Of a DNA stretch of 64,000 nucleotides, positions 50,040 through 62,600 are shown piece by piece. The DNA comes from Mycteria americana (lineage: Eukaryota; Chordata; Aves; Ciconiiformes; Ciconiidae). A program made the position numbers and the translations under genes. Under the pieces are notes generated by a model, which did no database searches, was not told the origin of the DNA, and was given only the letters and a program-made list of their open reading frames with translations. Location of the stretch: NCBI RefSeq assembly GCF_035582795.1, contig NC_134367.1, positions 47,223,062 through 47,287,061 of the forward strand, in the 5' to 3' direction. The first letter of the stretch is position 1; every line of letters begins with the position of its first letter.

Positions 50040-50500
50040 AAACTTCTTGCCAAATCATTTTGTTCTCATTTTGCCTTGGCTAACATTCAATGCCCTGTCT
50101 CTCATTTCTGCCGCTAGTTCAAATAGTTTCAGACCATTATTTATCTCTCCTCTGTGCAGAGCTTGGTGCACACCAGTGACATTCCCCCTTACTCTTTTCC
50201 CTTACAAAGATGACAGACCCAGTTTATTTAAAGTTTTTATTAGATCTTTCAGTCTCTTTATCTTTTGCTGAGCTCTGCTCCACCTTTTCTATTATAAGCT
50301 TTAGATAATAAAGACCAGACTGTGTTGCTCTTCCTTGTGTTCAACGTACATTTCACCAGGAGTGATCACACTGCAGTCAACAAAGATTGCTTATGGAGTA
50401 AGGTACTACTCAATTCAAGATTCACAATCTGCCTTGGAGTGATCAGGACTGTACACAATATTCCAAGTTCAGAGAGGTAATTTCCTCTGCTTTCAAGTAC
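50040..50500 (-). mobile_element. Ancient CR1/L3-type LINE fragment, interrupted
   Basis: On the minus strand, CTTGGAATATTGTGTACAGT followed by CCTGATCAC (50444-50472) resembles the conserved LEYCVQFW codons of CR1/L3 (compare ccttgaatactgtgttcagt at 16980-16999). About 170 bases further on (50220-50300) come AGAAAAGGTGGAGCAGAGC and a GACTGAAAGATCTAA word like the next conserved block. The expected spacing between these is short, so the extra bases (about 50341-50412) look like a later insertion. Only diverged nucleotide similarity is seen; there is no open frame. Confidence 0.45.
50341..50412. repeat. Second copy of the ancient palindromic repeat, nested
   Basis: The plus strand ends GGAGTAAGGTACTACTC, the reverse complement of the left end at 48283-48301 (AAGTAGTACCTTACTCC with one difference). 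The middle is diverged. It lies inside the ancient CR1/L3 fragment, so it probably inserted into it. Confidence 0.35.
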
Positions 50501-52311
50501 ATCTCTACTTACGTGGCTTATAATGTTATTATTTAGCTTTTGCTTCTGATTAGTTTTATTTGAAAATAGATATTTTTAACCCACCCGTAGCGTGCTGGTT
50601 TATATTTAGTCCCATTGATGACTCAGTCCCATATGTCGAGCTTCTTAATGTTACAAATGAAGCTAGACTTAGTGCTAATCTCATTTTAGTAACCACCTCA
50701 AGTCCCCTTACCTCCACATTGTTATAATAGGGAGCGGTGGTCCTGCTCCTATTGCAGTCAACTTTGAGACTACACATAAATGCCATACAAAGAAGGACAG
50801 GTCTAGAAATTGTGCCTACAAATGCCCTATTTTACTTTTTTTAGCATATGTTTTTTATTTATTCTTTTCCAATCAATTAGTGTCTCTTTGTTCATGACAT
50901 TATTAAAAATTGCAAAAAGTTTCTCTGCCTCTTTTGATGTCTTCTATAACTCTTGGACAGGCCCTGATAATATCAGCATTCTTAATACAATTGAATTTCT
51001 TGGAACCCTGATTTCCCTCAGTATTTTTTAATGTACGTATGACTGATTTTGATATCCCTAATATGTTCTGATATTCATTAATTTTCTGCTGCAAGCAAGA
51101 GAAGAATGCACATCTCTTTTTCAAAGTCATACCTATTACTTTACTGTATGTCAGACAGCGTAGTTACGATTTTCTATATTTTCTTAATTTACTCCAAAAC
51201 TTTATCAGAAGTAGGACAAACCATACAGTTTTTGTCTATTCTCGCCTCTCATATTTTTACACTTATGCAATTGCCTTTGTATTTTACAGCAAAATTTCTA
51301 TGATTCTATCCAGTTCCTTCTGTGTTTCAAATTAATTCTTAATTATTTGGCCACTTAGAACCACTTTTCCTTATTTTGTAATCCATATTATTACTAAATG
51401 GCGTACATAGCCATAGGGTTAAACGTGTTTATCTTGGACGACTCCTAATTCCAGCCTATTCTCCCTGTTTCACCTGACAATTTTCTTCCATTTCGCTCCA
51501 CTACCCACCTTGTGCAACCTTTGAAAAATATGAGGACAATCTCCCATCTCTACATCAAGACAACCAAGCCCTATATATTTCTCAAAACTACACTGAGAAA
51601 GGCTCTCTTTCTTTTAAATACAGTAGAAGTAAATATTTGATCATACTAATCATAAGGATACTGCTCATTTGACTCCTTTCAAATCAAGCATATGGAAATA
51701 GCTATGCATGTGAGTACACAAGGAAATAACAATTTGAGGAGTTCTCTCTTCTTTCTCCCCTTTTTGATTTTGTATTGGTTAGCCATGGATGCTTTATACC
51801 ATGGAGCAGCATAACACGCTTGGCCGTTAGGGAATAAACAGATCACCAGAAGTACACATTTTGATGCGTATTTTGAAGGAACACATTCCAACTTTCTGCG
51901 TAAAAAGAGTGCATAGCAGTTTTGTTGGCTGGAACCTGTGGGGCACATGCAGTTCAGAAGGTCTGCCCTTGGCAGCGTTTCCAAACAACCACCTCTTACA
52001 CAATGTGCATAAATTGCTCTGCTAGCCTGCCCCAAGCACTCCCTGCCTAGACCTCTTCCATCCTTCTCACCTTGCATGGCACCAACTTTGAGTTTAGCTC
52101 CGCTCACTCTAACCCTGCATGCCAGTGCATTTTTATTTTTTAAAAGTAATGTATGTTAACTAACTTATACCCCCAAACCTTAGGTTATTCTTTCTAGTGC
52201 ACTGTGGTATATCAAATGCTGGTAACGACAAGGGCATGAAAACATATAATATCTTCCAATTAGATCTCAAAGGTTATTTTTTAAAGCACAAAAGTTTTTA
52301 GAAAAAAAATG
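50501..52311 (-). other. SIM1: SIM1 3' UTR and downstream flank
   Basis: Immediately downstream of the SIM1 stop on the minus strand. The 3' UTR must begin at 52311 and run leftward; its end cannot be fixed. A minus-strand AATAAA at 52137-52132 (plus-strand TTTATT), about 175 bases past the stop, is one candidate polyadenylation signal, and others occur further left near 50860. The remainder is AT-rich without a recognised gene. Confidence 0.4.
52132..52137 (-). terminator. Candidate SIM1 polyadenylation signal AATAAA
   Basis: A canonical hexamer on the gene strand about 175 bases beyond the SIM1 stop, in the context TTAAAAAATAAAAATGC. AT-rich DNA gives many such words and no strong GT-rich downstream element was seen, so this is only the nearest candidate. 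Confidence 0.2.
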
Positions 52312-53042
52312 TCAGCTTCCATTGGTTATTATAACGGATGTTCCCTTGTGTCCTTGTGCTGGATCCTGCTGCATTCTTAAGTGAGAAGTCACATCAAAGT
52401 GTGATCCATTACAGCCTAGTGAATAGTTTCTAATGGTTTCAGTGTCATATAGATGCTCCAGGGCATATCCAGTTAATGTGTAAGCATGCTTATCAAAGTA
52501 CTGCCTGTGGGAGCTGTAATAATTTGGAGAGGCTGCTGGGTGGTCCCCTGGGGTTTGATGAGGGGACATGTCTGAATGCAGGTAGTCTTTAGCTAGTACC
52601 AAACTAGATTTTGATATTCGGTCAGAATTGGGGCTGCTTATCCTAGACAGCGTTGTGGGGCTGTTGTCATAGTCATTTTCATGTGGGCTCATAATCTTTC
52701 CGTCTTGTTGCTGGATGTGTTCACAGGGAGGAGTGTTGGCAACCGTCGGGACGCGGCAGACATCCCCTGCCAACTGCTGCTGAGGGTAGTTTGCAAAACA
52801 GATCGCGTGCTTCTTCCCTGTGCCATTAATGGAGACCAATGGATCAGGGGTCGTTTTCCGCAGCTGTAGTCTGTTTTCTTCCTCTTTAATCATTTGCTGG
52901 GTGGCTCTTATTAGAGTTTCAATTTTGCTGGGCTCATGCGGACTGCTCTGATATTGCTCAGTACGGTACCGGTCGCCTGATTCACTGGCAGAGCCAGGAT
53001 CAGGTGAACTAACGACACTGTCCTCATCCCAGTGTCCTCTCC
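52312..53042 (-). CDS. SIM1: SIM1, last coding exon (C-terminus)
   Basis: Terminal coding exon of single-minded homolog 1, a bHLH-PAS transcription factor that pairs with ARNT/ARNT2 in the nucleus and is needed for the paraventricular hypothalamus and appetite control (established for mammals). The exon gives about 242 residues, from the split Gly then [17 protein letters not shown], through [19 protein letters not shown] and [19 protein letters not shown], to the SIM1-specific end [18 protein letters not shown]...[13 protein letters not shown] and TGA at 52314-52312. This is the single-minded C-terminal region (SIM_C), which tunes activation or repression. SIM2 differs here, so the paralogue call is firm. 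The acceptor on the minus strand is a pyrimidine-rich CTCTCTTTCCTAG ending at 53043; the exon opens with GG, which completes a Gly codon begun in the upstream exon. No stop or frameshift is seen. Open frame upstream of 53042 is intron read-through and not coding. Confidence 0.96.
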
Positions 53043-56000
53043 CTAGGAAAGAGAGAAAGGGGACAAGCATTGAGGTTGAAGGAAGCAAGCAATCTTGAAG
53101 AACAAGTACTCTGAACCCTATTTTACAGACAGAAAACCAAGACAGAGGCAAGTGACTCGTAACAAAGTCACCATGGTAGACCCCCTGCTTTTCAGTGACA
53201 ACCTCTAGTTTCCAGTGTCTGCACATGGAACAAGTAACACAGCTGAAAACATACAAAGAAGAGATCTAAGCACCTCAACACGGACATCCAGTGCCATCTG
53301 AGACGCTCTAGGGTAACCAAGCATCTGCAGAGGCCCAGCAGGTATGGCGCCGACTCTACAGGAACTCTGTGTCTTCTGGAGCAGCTAGAGGCCAGGCAGA
53401 GTACCCTAGGGCATGTCAAAGTGCCCTCAATATCAATGTTCAGGCCCCTGACCCCTCACTACCTCTTTGCATCAATAAAATCTGAGTGAATTGGGACCAT
53501 GGTGAAAACAAAAATCTCAAGGAATTACAAATGTACATCATTCCAGCATGTCGTCTTAGGCCTTTCCAGGAGCTAAAACATAGAGACAGCATTGTGGAAT
53601 AGTTTGTGGCCCTGTAGTGACATTAAGGAGGTTACACAACAATAAATAAATGCAAGTAATGAAGCAGTTCTTCTTTAGAAGCATAAGAACCCATAGCTGT
53701 TAGACAGGGTTACTGTAAAAATGTGATGTCATATCCCGATGCATAAATATTTGCTGTATAAAACTTTTAGAATGGGAAAATATAACTATATTCTTACCTC
53801 TCTTCAAAAAATAAGGCCCATAGACATATCAGAGAAGGTGTTCAGCTTGCATGTAGCTGAAAGGACAGAATCAGACCTGTCAATCCTCACTAGAAAGAAA
53901 GTGAGTGACCCCCAAACCTGAACAGCCAACTGAGGCCACACTATAATAAAGGGCTTGATAAAGGATTTGCTGAGATACGTGCCTGCAGGAGGGCGCGTGT
54001 TGGACTTGCCCAAATTACTTAACGATGCCTTTGCCTCAGTACATACAAAGTCCTCTTTGAGGTGAGGCCCATTGGGTTGGTTGACAGGACTCCTCGAAGG
54101 AAACCCATTTTCAGACTAGCACAGGTAGTTCCCCCTGCTCTGTGTTGGGTCAAGGTATACAGATCTCTTTGGCAGACCGCTACCGCTGTGTTGCAGAGTT
54201 CATGACAAAAATAAGTGATGGGCTTTTATAATAAACGTATCCTGCCATTTGTAAGTGGAAGTACTGCACCCTGGAGTATCTCGTGAGCATAAATTTATCC
54301 TTCACATCCTCTTAAGATCTGGACCCGAAATGCCAGGGCCTGGAGGTGGAAGGGAGCTCCAGCCACCAGAGCACACAGTACATCAGGCACGCCATGACAC
54401 ACTGGGGAGCTGGTCAGCCACAGCTCTAAACCATGCGCTCAGTTTGTTTCACTGCGCAGACCGCATCTGCAGTGTCCCAGACTTCCTGAGTGTGACCAGA
54501 AACGCATGGGCTCATACGCAATATCCAGGGCCTGCCATACCGGCCAGCTAATCGTCATTATTGTAAGGTGACTCCGAGCCAGAGCTACCAGAACATACAT
54601 TAAAAGAACAGAAAAGGAAGAAAATATTTTCTGCCCAAAGAAACTGCTCTGACAGCAATGTTCACATAGTATTGTCAAAAAGAGTTTCATTTGTGAAAGA
54701 CCAAGGTTTGGAACTGCCTAAATCTAAATTAAAATGGCATATTTGCAAGGGAAGCTGAGATGTTCCTCTCCTCAACTAAGACCAACACGTCAGGTTTTAC
54801 CCCCAAAGCTACATGCAGACCGAAGGCCTACTGAAACACGTAAGACTTGATACAATAAAGAAAATAACTGCAGCACCCGTTGTTGTTTTGCTGTAACAGA
54901 ATTACAGCAAAACCAAGGAACAAACTAAAATCAAATTATATTATCTATTTGCATTGATTATCCTTGATAAAGGTATGGAATAAATATTTAATGCTTTTGT
55001 ATTTGTACCTCCGTATGATATTTCTACATTAGTATCTTTCTATGCTCAGCAAGAATTATCATGCATAAAATTTGCCAGCAAAATTATCATACTTCACTCA
55101 ATTCTCTTTTTTGGAGAAGAAAAAGCTAGAGAAACACAAGTATGACAGGAGTACAGAACAGACACAAGGAAGGAGATGTGTTCTCGCAGGAAAAGTGGAG
55201 AATAGTCCTCATCAGCAAAATTTAAGGCTCCTTTTCTTTCCTCATTTTTCTCCTGACTGTATTTCCTAGAACTTGCTATTTAATCATTTTTCTATTCTCA
55301 ACATAATTTTCCTCAGAATGGAGTAAAATAGTACAGTTCTTTTTGATTTCCAAAGCCTCATTCTGCAAGTCAATGGAATGGTACTAATGTAATTAGCTTT
55401 TATGAGTTCTTTAGATACAACCTATATTTTGACAGATTATTTTAGTAGAAAAGCATTTTTTTTTAATGCTGCATCTCTCCTTACAACCTTGAATTCTGAC
55501 TTTTGGGTGAGTTGCAGTCTTTCAACTCCCAGCCTACCCTTTAAACCCAAGGACCTTCAGATTTTTCTAAACCCAAGATCAGCTTTTCACTGTGATTTTT
55601 TTATTAGCTTCAGCCTCTGAAGATTTGCTAATGCACTGAGTTTGCAACCTGCCAGACACCAAGCAAGGTTCAGGCTTGGTGCTGAAAGGATAGAGAGCCT
55701 CAAATTGGCTAAAAATTATAGCTGGAGATAAATGTCTGAAACCAAAAGCAAATGTTAATTTGAATTGCCAATTTTAAATAACAATAAATGGCAAATCTTA
55801 CAGAATCTAGTAATAACCAGTGCAGAGAAAAAAATCATTTGGAGAACAATTTCTCCAAGGACTTTAAAGATTTTTTAATGTCTAGCTTGGATTTAGCTCT
55901 AATTTTTTGCAGTATATATATTCCATCCAAAGTAGTTTGATCTTAAGTCAAATAAATAACACATTTCTATCAAGTCTATAATTTTGTTTATATTTTTAAG

Positions 56001-56274
56001 ATCATCCTTAAAATCTCACCAGTCAGATATATCCAACTGAATTTCACAGATTAGAAATATACAACAAAATTATATTTTGCTGCATATAAGCCAGACTGTC
56101 AAACTCAACTTGAATTTTAACTATTCCTCATCTCCACAGATGCGATCTCTGAGACAAGGACATACATCAAAGGTGTCTCTCATTATCTGTCTCTCACGTA
56201 AACAGCTGCGCGTTTATGTCATGTTGCTTTATCTGAGACGGTGCCACTTTCTGCAAATCCTTGTTACCTCTTAC
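53043..56274 (-). other. SIM1: SIM1 intron between the last two coding exons
   Basis: 3232 bases, phase 1, GT-AG. The donor at the right is G|GTAAGAGG and the acceptor at the left is TTTCCTAG|GG. It contains a MIR-like fragment close to the acceptor. There are no other exons; open frames up to 98 codons have no resemblance to anything. AT-rich stretches at 54880-55060 and 55700-56060 (ATTTGCATTGATTA, TTAATTTGAATTG) look like candidate regulatory DNA, not testable here. Confidence 0.85.
53116..53172 (+). repeat. MIR-like fragment in the SIM1 intron
   Basis: CCCTATTTTACAGACAGAAA, then GACAGAGGCAAGTGACT and AAAGTCACC follow the order of the MIR core (cattttacagatgaggaaactgag..caagtgact..aaggtcac) with an internal mismatch zone. 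It lies about 75 bases from the acceptor of the last exon. Confidence 0.5.
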
Positions 56275-56680
56275 CATGAATCCTGTGCACTGACGTTATG
56301 TGGGGCATACTGTTTTCATACGCTTCTCTGCTCTCAGGGGACGACTTAGTCAGGGGCAATGCTGAACGAGAACCCCACCAGCTCTCCCTTCCCGGCTGCG
56401 GCGTGCCAAGGAAATACCGGCCAGCTTCACATCTGCCTCCTTCACAGGCCTGAGTATGGAAATGTCTGTCATCGGTCAGCCTGGAATGGTCGAGTGCAAA
56501 ACCATAGCAGAGAGCACTGCGGTCTGAGTACTGTCTGTAGGCACAGGAGACATCGTGGTGCTGGGAGCTCGGTCTGTCCGCAGGCTCCAGTAGCTGGGGA
56601 GAAGCTGTATCGGTCAGGGGGCTCCCGCCCCACTGGCTCTCGTGGTCAGACTCGGATCTCTCTGTGTGAAATCCAGAATA
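56275..56680 (-). CDS. SIM1: SIM1, penultimate coding exon
   Basis: A 406-base internal exon: 135 codons plus one base of a split Gly. The translation starts [19 protein letters not shown], continues [57 protein letters not shown], and ends [16 protein letters not shown]. These match vertebrate SIM1 just after the PAS region and before the SIM_C end. The acceptor is a strong TTCTCCTGTCTTGCAG|TAT on the minus strand (AG at 56682-56681) and the donor is ATG|GTAAGA. Phases agree with the next exon: the single G joins GG to give Gly, making the continuous [11 protein letters not shown] longer open frame to 56842 includes intron sequence ([16 protein letters not shown]) that I judge not coding, because the strong acceptor sits at the known SIM1 exon join. 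The two exons together encode about 378 residues, roughly half of a 766-residue protein. The exon looks intact. Confidence 0.95.
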
Positions 56681-59600
56681 CTGCAAGACAGGAGAAGCAG
56701 CGGGGAAATTACTACGCCTGGGTGAAATCTGCAAGCAACTGCACTGGAAAGCCAGAGTATGTATGCAATAGGGTGTTTTTTGTGAGCGTGCCCACACGTC
56801 TGCACCTTCTGATTGGACTCCTAGTCCTTTCCTGTACAACACTCTGTAATGAGCTCACAGATGACAGGACAGACCTCATGAAAGTCTAAAACATCCCATG
56901 TCGACCCTTAATAGCCATCTCCTTTATGATGTGTAATATTAGGCTCAGCAACATCAATGTTGCAATTCAATATTTTTTTAATACGTCCAGGTTTTTCCTA
57001 TTGCTTTGAAAGCTAGTGCTCATGCTCAGCAATGGTGCCCCAGTGCTCCTCGGCAAAATGCTTTCAAAAGGGACTGAAATAACACCGCTCCCGGAGCACT
57101 CTCGCATGTCAAATTGAAACTGAATGGGTTTGCAAGTTCTTTTTCTGAGGGTTCCCTCTCTTTTCCTCATATTTTGTTTGTTGTTGGATTTTTTTTTTCT
57201 CACCTGGAGTGGTATATTGGAACTTCTTTCCTCCTTTTAGTAGGGAAAAGAAAGCCTCCTGTAGATCCTGGGATTACCAGCTCTACTACAGAATAAAGCT
57301 CCAAAGTGATGGCAGATCAGTAGGAAGCTAAAAATCACAGCTCTGTAGCAATGTGGGAACAAGGGAAATCCAGAACCTATTTGCCAGAAAAGGCAACCTC
57401 TAGTCCAAGCAGGCAGAGCGGGCATCTGGCACCCTCATTTAAGCAGGGCCCTCCCAACACAGAAGAAGTACCTAGCAGGCAGTTGGAAAAGCAGACAGAA
57501 TAGGAGCATGGGCATTTGTTTAGAGAGAAGTAAGGGTTAAGTTAAATGTCACAGATTTCTAGGTATTCATAATGAATGTTTCAAACTTTTAGATACTTTT
57601 TGGGAAAGGAAAAAAAAAAAAAGAATGCTTATTAAACCTCCTAAGATTTAGCTATCGCATTTTTAAATCTTTTTATTTATTGGAACTGTCGAACTTCACG
57701 GAACATCTTTAAATCAGTTTCACCCGTGATTACGGATTGGGATGAGACCAAAGCCGTACATGCTCACCTCTTCACCACTGCACACTCATGTCACAAATCA
57801 ATGTATTACAACACGAAACCTTGGAATTCTCCCATTCCATCGCTCACCTTCCAGACGCCCACTCTGCCTTTCTTTTAATAGGCATTAGGCCTCTCTCCTG
57901 AAAACATAAGCTTACCTTCCTTTTCATTAGATTGAGTTGCTATGAAACTCCTCATTATCAGCCAGGATCAAGGTTTTATGCACTTACCAATCGAAAGTAC
58001 TGACCAGATGTTTGACTTACAGAAACTTAAACCATCTGTGCAACATCAGTAGTGGTTTTGGCATTTAATTGGGTATTTCTTCAGTATTCCAGTTTATATT
58101 TGTGAATACTGTTTGTTAACACGATAGGTTTTTTAAAGGAAAGAAAGGAAGAAAGGAAGAAAGGAAGGAAGGAAGGAAGGAAGGAAGGAAGGAAGGAAGG
58201 AAGGAAGGAAAGAAGGAAGGAAGGAAGAAAGAAAGAAAGAAAGGAAGAAAGAAAGAAAGGAAGAAAGAAAGAAAGGAAGAAAGAAAGAAAGGAAGAAAGA
58301 AAGAAAGGAAGAAAGAAAGAAGGAAAGAGTCATGGCTTTGAGTAGCTCGATTATATTTTGTTATTAGTTGTCCGAAGAATACCCACAGGCAAAAAGCCTA
58401 CCAGTAGATATGGAGGAGGTCAGCAAGCATCACCAAATTCATCGCAAGGTTTTAGAGATGAAAGGATAAATCTGATTTTGCACGGAGGTAAGATAGTTAC
58501 AGAGCCACAAAAGATTCTCTTAAATGCCAGTAACTCGGCATACGTTAACTGGGAACTTTATTCAGCCATCACAGTGTTATGTGACCAACTGGAACATCTA
58601 ACTCTTCTATTATCTTTTCCGATCTAATGTCTTCAAACTGCTTAGGCACAAAGATATCTTCATAAATACCGACTGAATTATTGTAATCTTTTTGACAAAA
58701 ATATATAGATAAAATTAGGTTTCCAATGAAAAAATCAGAAATTATTAACAAGATTTTGACTATTAAATTTTAGTTGAAATGGAAATTCACAAAAGGAAAA
58801 CTACTTTGGTACCTGTTCTTAATTTTAGAATTATTTTTAGTGCTCTTTTTGGATTTGACTTTTATAAACGAGATTTTTTAATTTTAAAAGTTAAGCTGAA
58901 ATATAAGATAATATAAGCATAAATGTAAGTATAAAAAAGTTAAAAGTTCATTTATTTTCTTATTAAAAACAAAATTCATAATAAGTATTTCTTTCATGAG
59001 GTGACAAGGAAAATTAATTTCTAATAATATTATAATGAAATTTCATTTTTTGGACAATTTATGGTGATAACAAATGCCAGAGATTCTTTCAAGCTGAAAA
59101 TTCTTAATTTCATTTAGCTCTAATAGATATCCTTCTATTAGTTCTCTGTTTCTAAGGACACCTCAGGATCCAACATAGCTTCCCTTGGAGGGAATTTCTC
59201 CATTTAATTGAAAACTTGCTCAATTTTTTTTTTTTATCATCTTGAACCTAACCACAAAGGATTCAATTGCACAGGCCTTCGTGCACTTTTCTTAAAGAAA
59301 GGGAAACGATTTCAAAGGGTACATGTTCAGTATATCAGAAATGCACCATGTAATGTCATATAACCTTGTAGTCAAGACCAACAATACTTCATGCATATTC
59401 TTTGTACTTGATGTAAATGATGATTATTTGAGATCTGACCCGTAGCAGCTGCTAGGCCACAGCAAAATTAAATTAACACAGTGAATTGCTTGTGGCCCGC
59501 ATTGTCTACCAAGGTTTGATATGACTGCTTATTCTTAAGGTCCAACATCAGAAGACACAGGCCAAAAATATGTCTAATTCCCTTTAAAGCTAATCACATC

Positions 59601-62600
59601 TCTATTTGGCATCGTCAGGCTGCCTCTACTGCTGCAGTCCTACCACTGCCTCTTCTGGGAATCTGATGTTGACAGGTGGAGACTCCAAATACGGACATGT
59701 GTGACATGTTGACAGGGGCAGAAATGAAAGGATGATCAAAGATACTGCTCTACTGAAACAGGAGTGGAAACACTATCTCTCAAGTCAGAATTAGGCTCCC
59801 ATATGTCAAGTGATGAAAGACCATAGAAAACGGAATCAGATTTAATGAAAATGATGGCCAATTAAAATTAGTGAAAATATTTTTCTTTTTTTAAATCCCA
59901 GTCCTGCCTCAGCAGAAATATTTTCCTTTCTGCTAATTTTTGCCTTCTGACTCCTACTGGGCAGAATTTTTTATTTTTGTTTTTTTTGACAAAGTTTGAC
60001 CAGGAGACAGGAGTTAAACATGATAAAGAACTTCAGACAGGCAACATCTGAAATCCCTTCAGGTGATTTCTGAATTGTCTTCTGGCATAAACAACAACAA
60101 TAAATAAATTAAATGGTCCTCCAGCTGGTTCCTGGAAACTGAATTGCCACCTCTGGATACTAGAAATGTCTTCCAGAGTGCTAATCCAGTGTACCATCAC
60201 AATGAGAGCACACCAGCAGGATTAGCACTGACATAGAAAGGGGCTATAGGCCATCACTGATGTTATTTTCACCCCAAGAAAAACTTCAGGAGGGCTGAAG
60301 GGGCAAGGAAATAGGAAAATATAAATTCCATGTCTAAGAAAAGCTTACTTTACGAGAGCCCATGGAAGTGTATTAGGCCAGTAGACAACTTAATATTTCT
60401 CGGGTGATTTTCTTTTGCCTGACCTTCCATTCCTACAGGTGTCTCACTGGCCCGAGCACTCATGCTGTCATACGCAGCAACATCAGCCTGCTCCACACAC
60501 CGTGCCAGATGTTCAAACAATAGATGTTATAGATATCTAATTTTCTGGCAGCCTACTCAGGTTTTTATCGTTATAAACATTAAATATACAGTGAAAGCCT
60601 CTCAGATGCTCTTTTCCATGAAAAACTTTCACTACATCAGCATTAGCAGCTTTCCTCTTGATTTGTGTCTTAACCATGAGAAAAAACATCACAGATGCAG
60701 GCTGCATTGTACTAAGAACATATGCATGCTTTTAAATCACTTTTATCTTACTTTTTACTAATGTAATCCTGAAATGTAAAATATGTTCTTTTTGCATTCA
60801 CTATTATAGGCAGAACAGATGGTGAAAGGCTTAGATTAAAGTAATACAGCATGTCCATTAAAATAACCCCCACTGCTGGTGACTCTTCACCAGATCAGGA
60901 GTTATGCTTACTATAAAAAGAGGGCTTTGCTTTGCTTTTGAATACACTGGAAGTTGCCAAAGCTTGAGGCTACAGGAAGAAATGAAAAAACAAACAACAA
61001 AAAAGGCTGACTAGAATTCAGCCTGATTCTGTTATCTTTACCCCATTAGGTGATATGCCCAAATAGAGGTAGATTGCAGAATTAATCCAGATTATCTGTT
61101 TAAAGGAGCTGTAAAATCAATTTACGTCCAAAATCGGGTGTATTAGTATACACATACTAGAGAAGGCTCTTACTTCCAAAAATTCATGCGTGCTGTAACA
61201 CACCCCAAAGCCTCCATCCAACAGCTCTTGGGTATATCCTTACTTGTATGCATGCGTTCTTTTTATATATATATATAATCTTTATCCAAGAACTAAAATG
61301 ACATATGAAGCAATAAACGTTTATCCAGATCTCACCATAAAACATTTCCATTAGAGGCAGACAACAGACAATTTTAAATATTTTCTTTAAACAATCATCA
61401 TTAATGGGAGATTAAACTCCAAAGCAGTTATTCAGATGATCACAATTAAAATGTTTTTCCAATCTTGTTGCTATTTCCTGTGTACAGAATAAATGAAGTC
61501 CAGCGCTAGCTTTTGGGAACACAAAATAAACGAGGTCCAGGGCTAGATTTTGGGAGCCCCTCACAATTATTATTATTATGGGGGAAAACTACAGGCATCT
61601 TTTAACCAACTCACAATTTCTTTTTTCTGCAGATCTATATCAAGTCTTTATCTCCTGTTTTTTCACCTCCTCTTTCAGCTCTCCACCTCTCTGGTAGAAA
61701 AGGACTAGAAGAGCACTGTTCAAAGTTTCTGGGCAAATCCTACAGCTGTGTCATGAATTTCGGGTTGCTCTCCTCTCCGCTTGCCGTTCCCCTGGCTGGG
61801 GCTGGTTTCACAGAACTCACTAGCCCACTGTACTAACGTCAGTCAGTGTTAACCAGATGCTGACCAATGCTTCCAATTTAATGAACTCTGGTTTTGCTTA
61901 AAGAGTCTACAAGCACCATATTACACTATGTCTGCTTTTGCATAAGATTTGAGGAAAAAAGCATTAACATTGTCTTAGGTGACCAAAGTATGCACCTTGT
62001 GCCCTAGTACTAAACATTCATCTGAAATTTATTAACATGGTTTTCGTACAGTTCACATCTCACGTAGATATCCTAGCGGCACACAGCTGGCAAGGGAGAG
62101 GATTCTCAGTTGTCACCCAATAAAGCATGTGATTCCCTTTTCTCTTCAAGAGTGAAGCAAAGTAAATGGTGAGGGGGCGGGGGGAAAAGGAAAGAATGTA
62201 CATTTAAAATCTCCTAGGTGCACTTAACTTTAAGAAATACTTTGCCCACTGCCATTATTTTACTCATAAACTTCCTGCTTCCTTCCTCCACCAAACCCAG
62301 GCTCCTGTGTAAGCTAAAACCCACGACTTCACTTTTCAGCCGTGGCTTTTGAGTCACACTCTAATTCTCTGCAACTGACTGGCAAATTACGTGGGCTGGA
62401 GACTGAGGGACACAGGCCATACCACCTGCTGCATGTTCTTCACAACAGCTTTTCTTAGTCTTTCAACAGTTTATTCAGTGGTGGAGAAGGATGAGAGGGA
62501 TGCAAAGCCAAGCTGCCAGCGTTGCTTGTGGTGATGTGCTACAATGAACGGTATGACCATTTTTCAAGATATTGGCAACTAGCACGGCTGCTTCTTTTTG

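Noticed and set aside
53043..53256. Upstream extension of the SIM1 last-exon frame to 53256
   Set aside because: Lies beyond a good acceptor (TTTCCTAG), and the phase at 53042 exactly completes the Gly codon from the penultimate exon, so the extension is intron.
56681..56842. Upstream extension of the penultimate SIM1 exon ([16 protein letters not shown]...)
   Set aside because: The pyrimidine-rich acceptor TTCTCCTGTCTTGCAG ends at 56681, and the protein known in vertebrates changes to YSGFHTER exactly there. The weaker acceptor near 56729 was considered and set aside.
58133..58333. 66-codon minus-strand Ser/Phe/Leu-rich frame
   Set aside because: Direct translation of the purine microsatellite.
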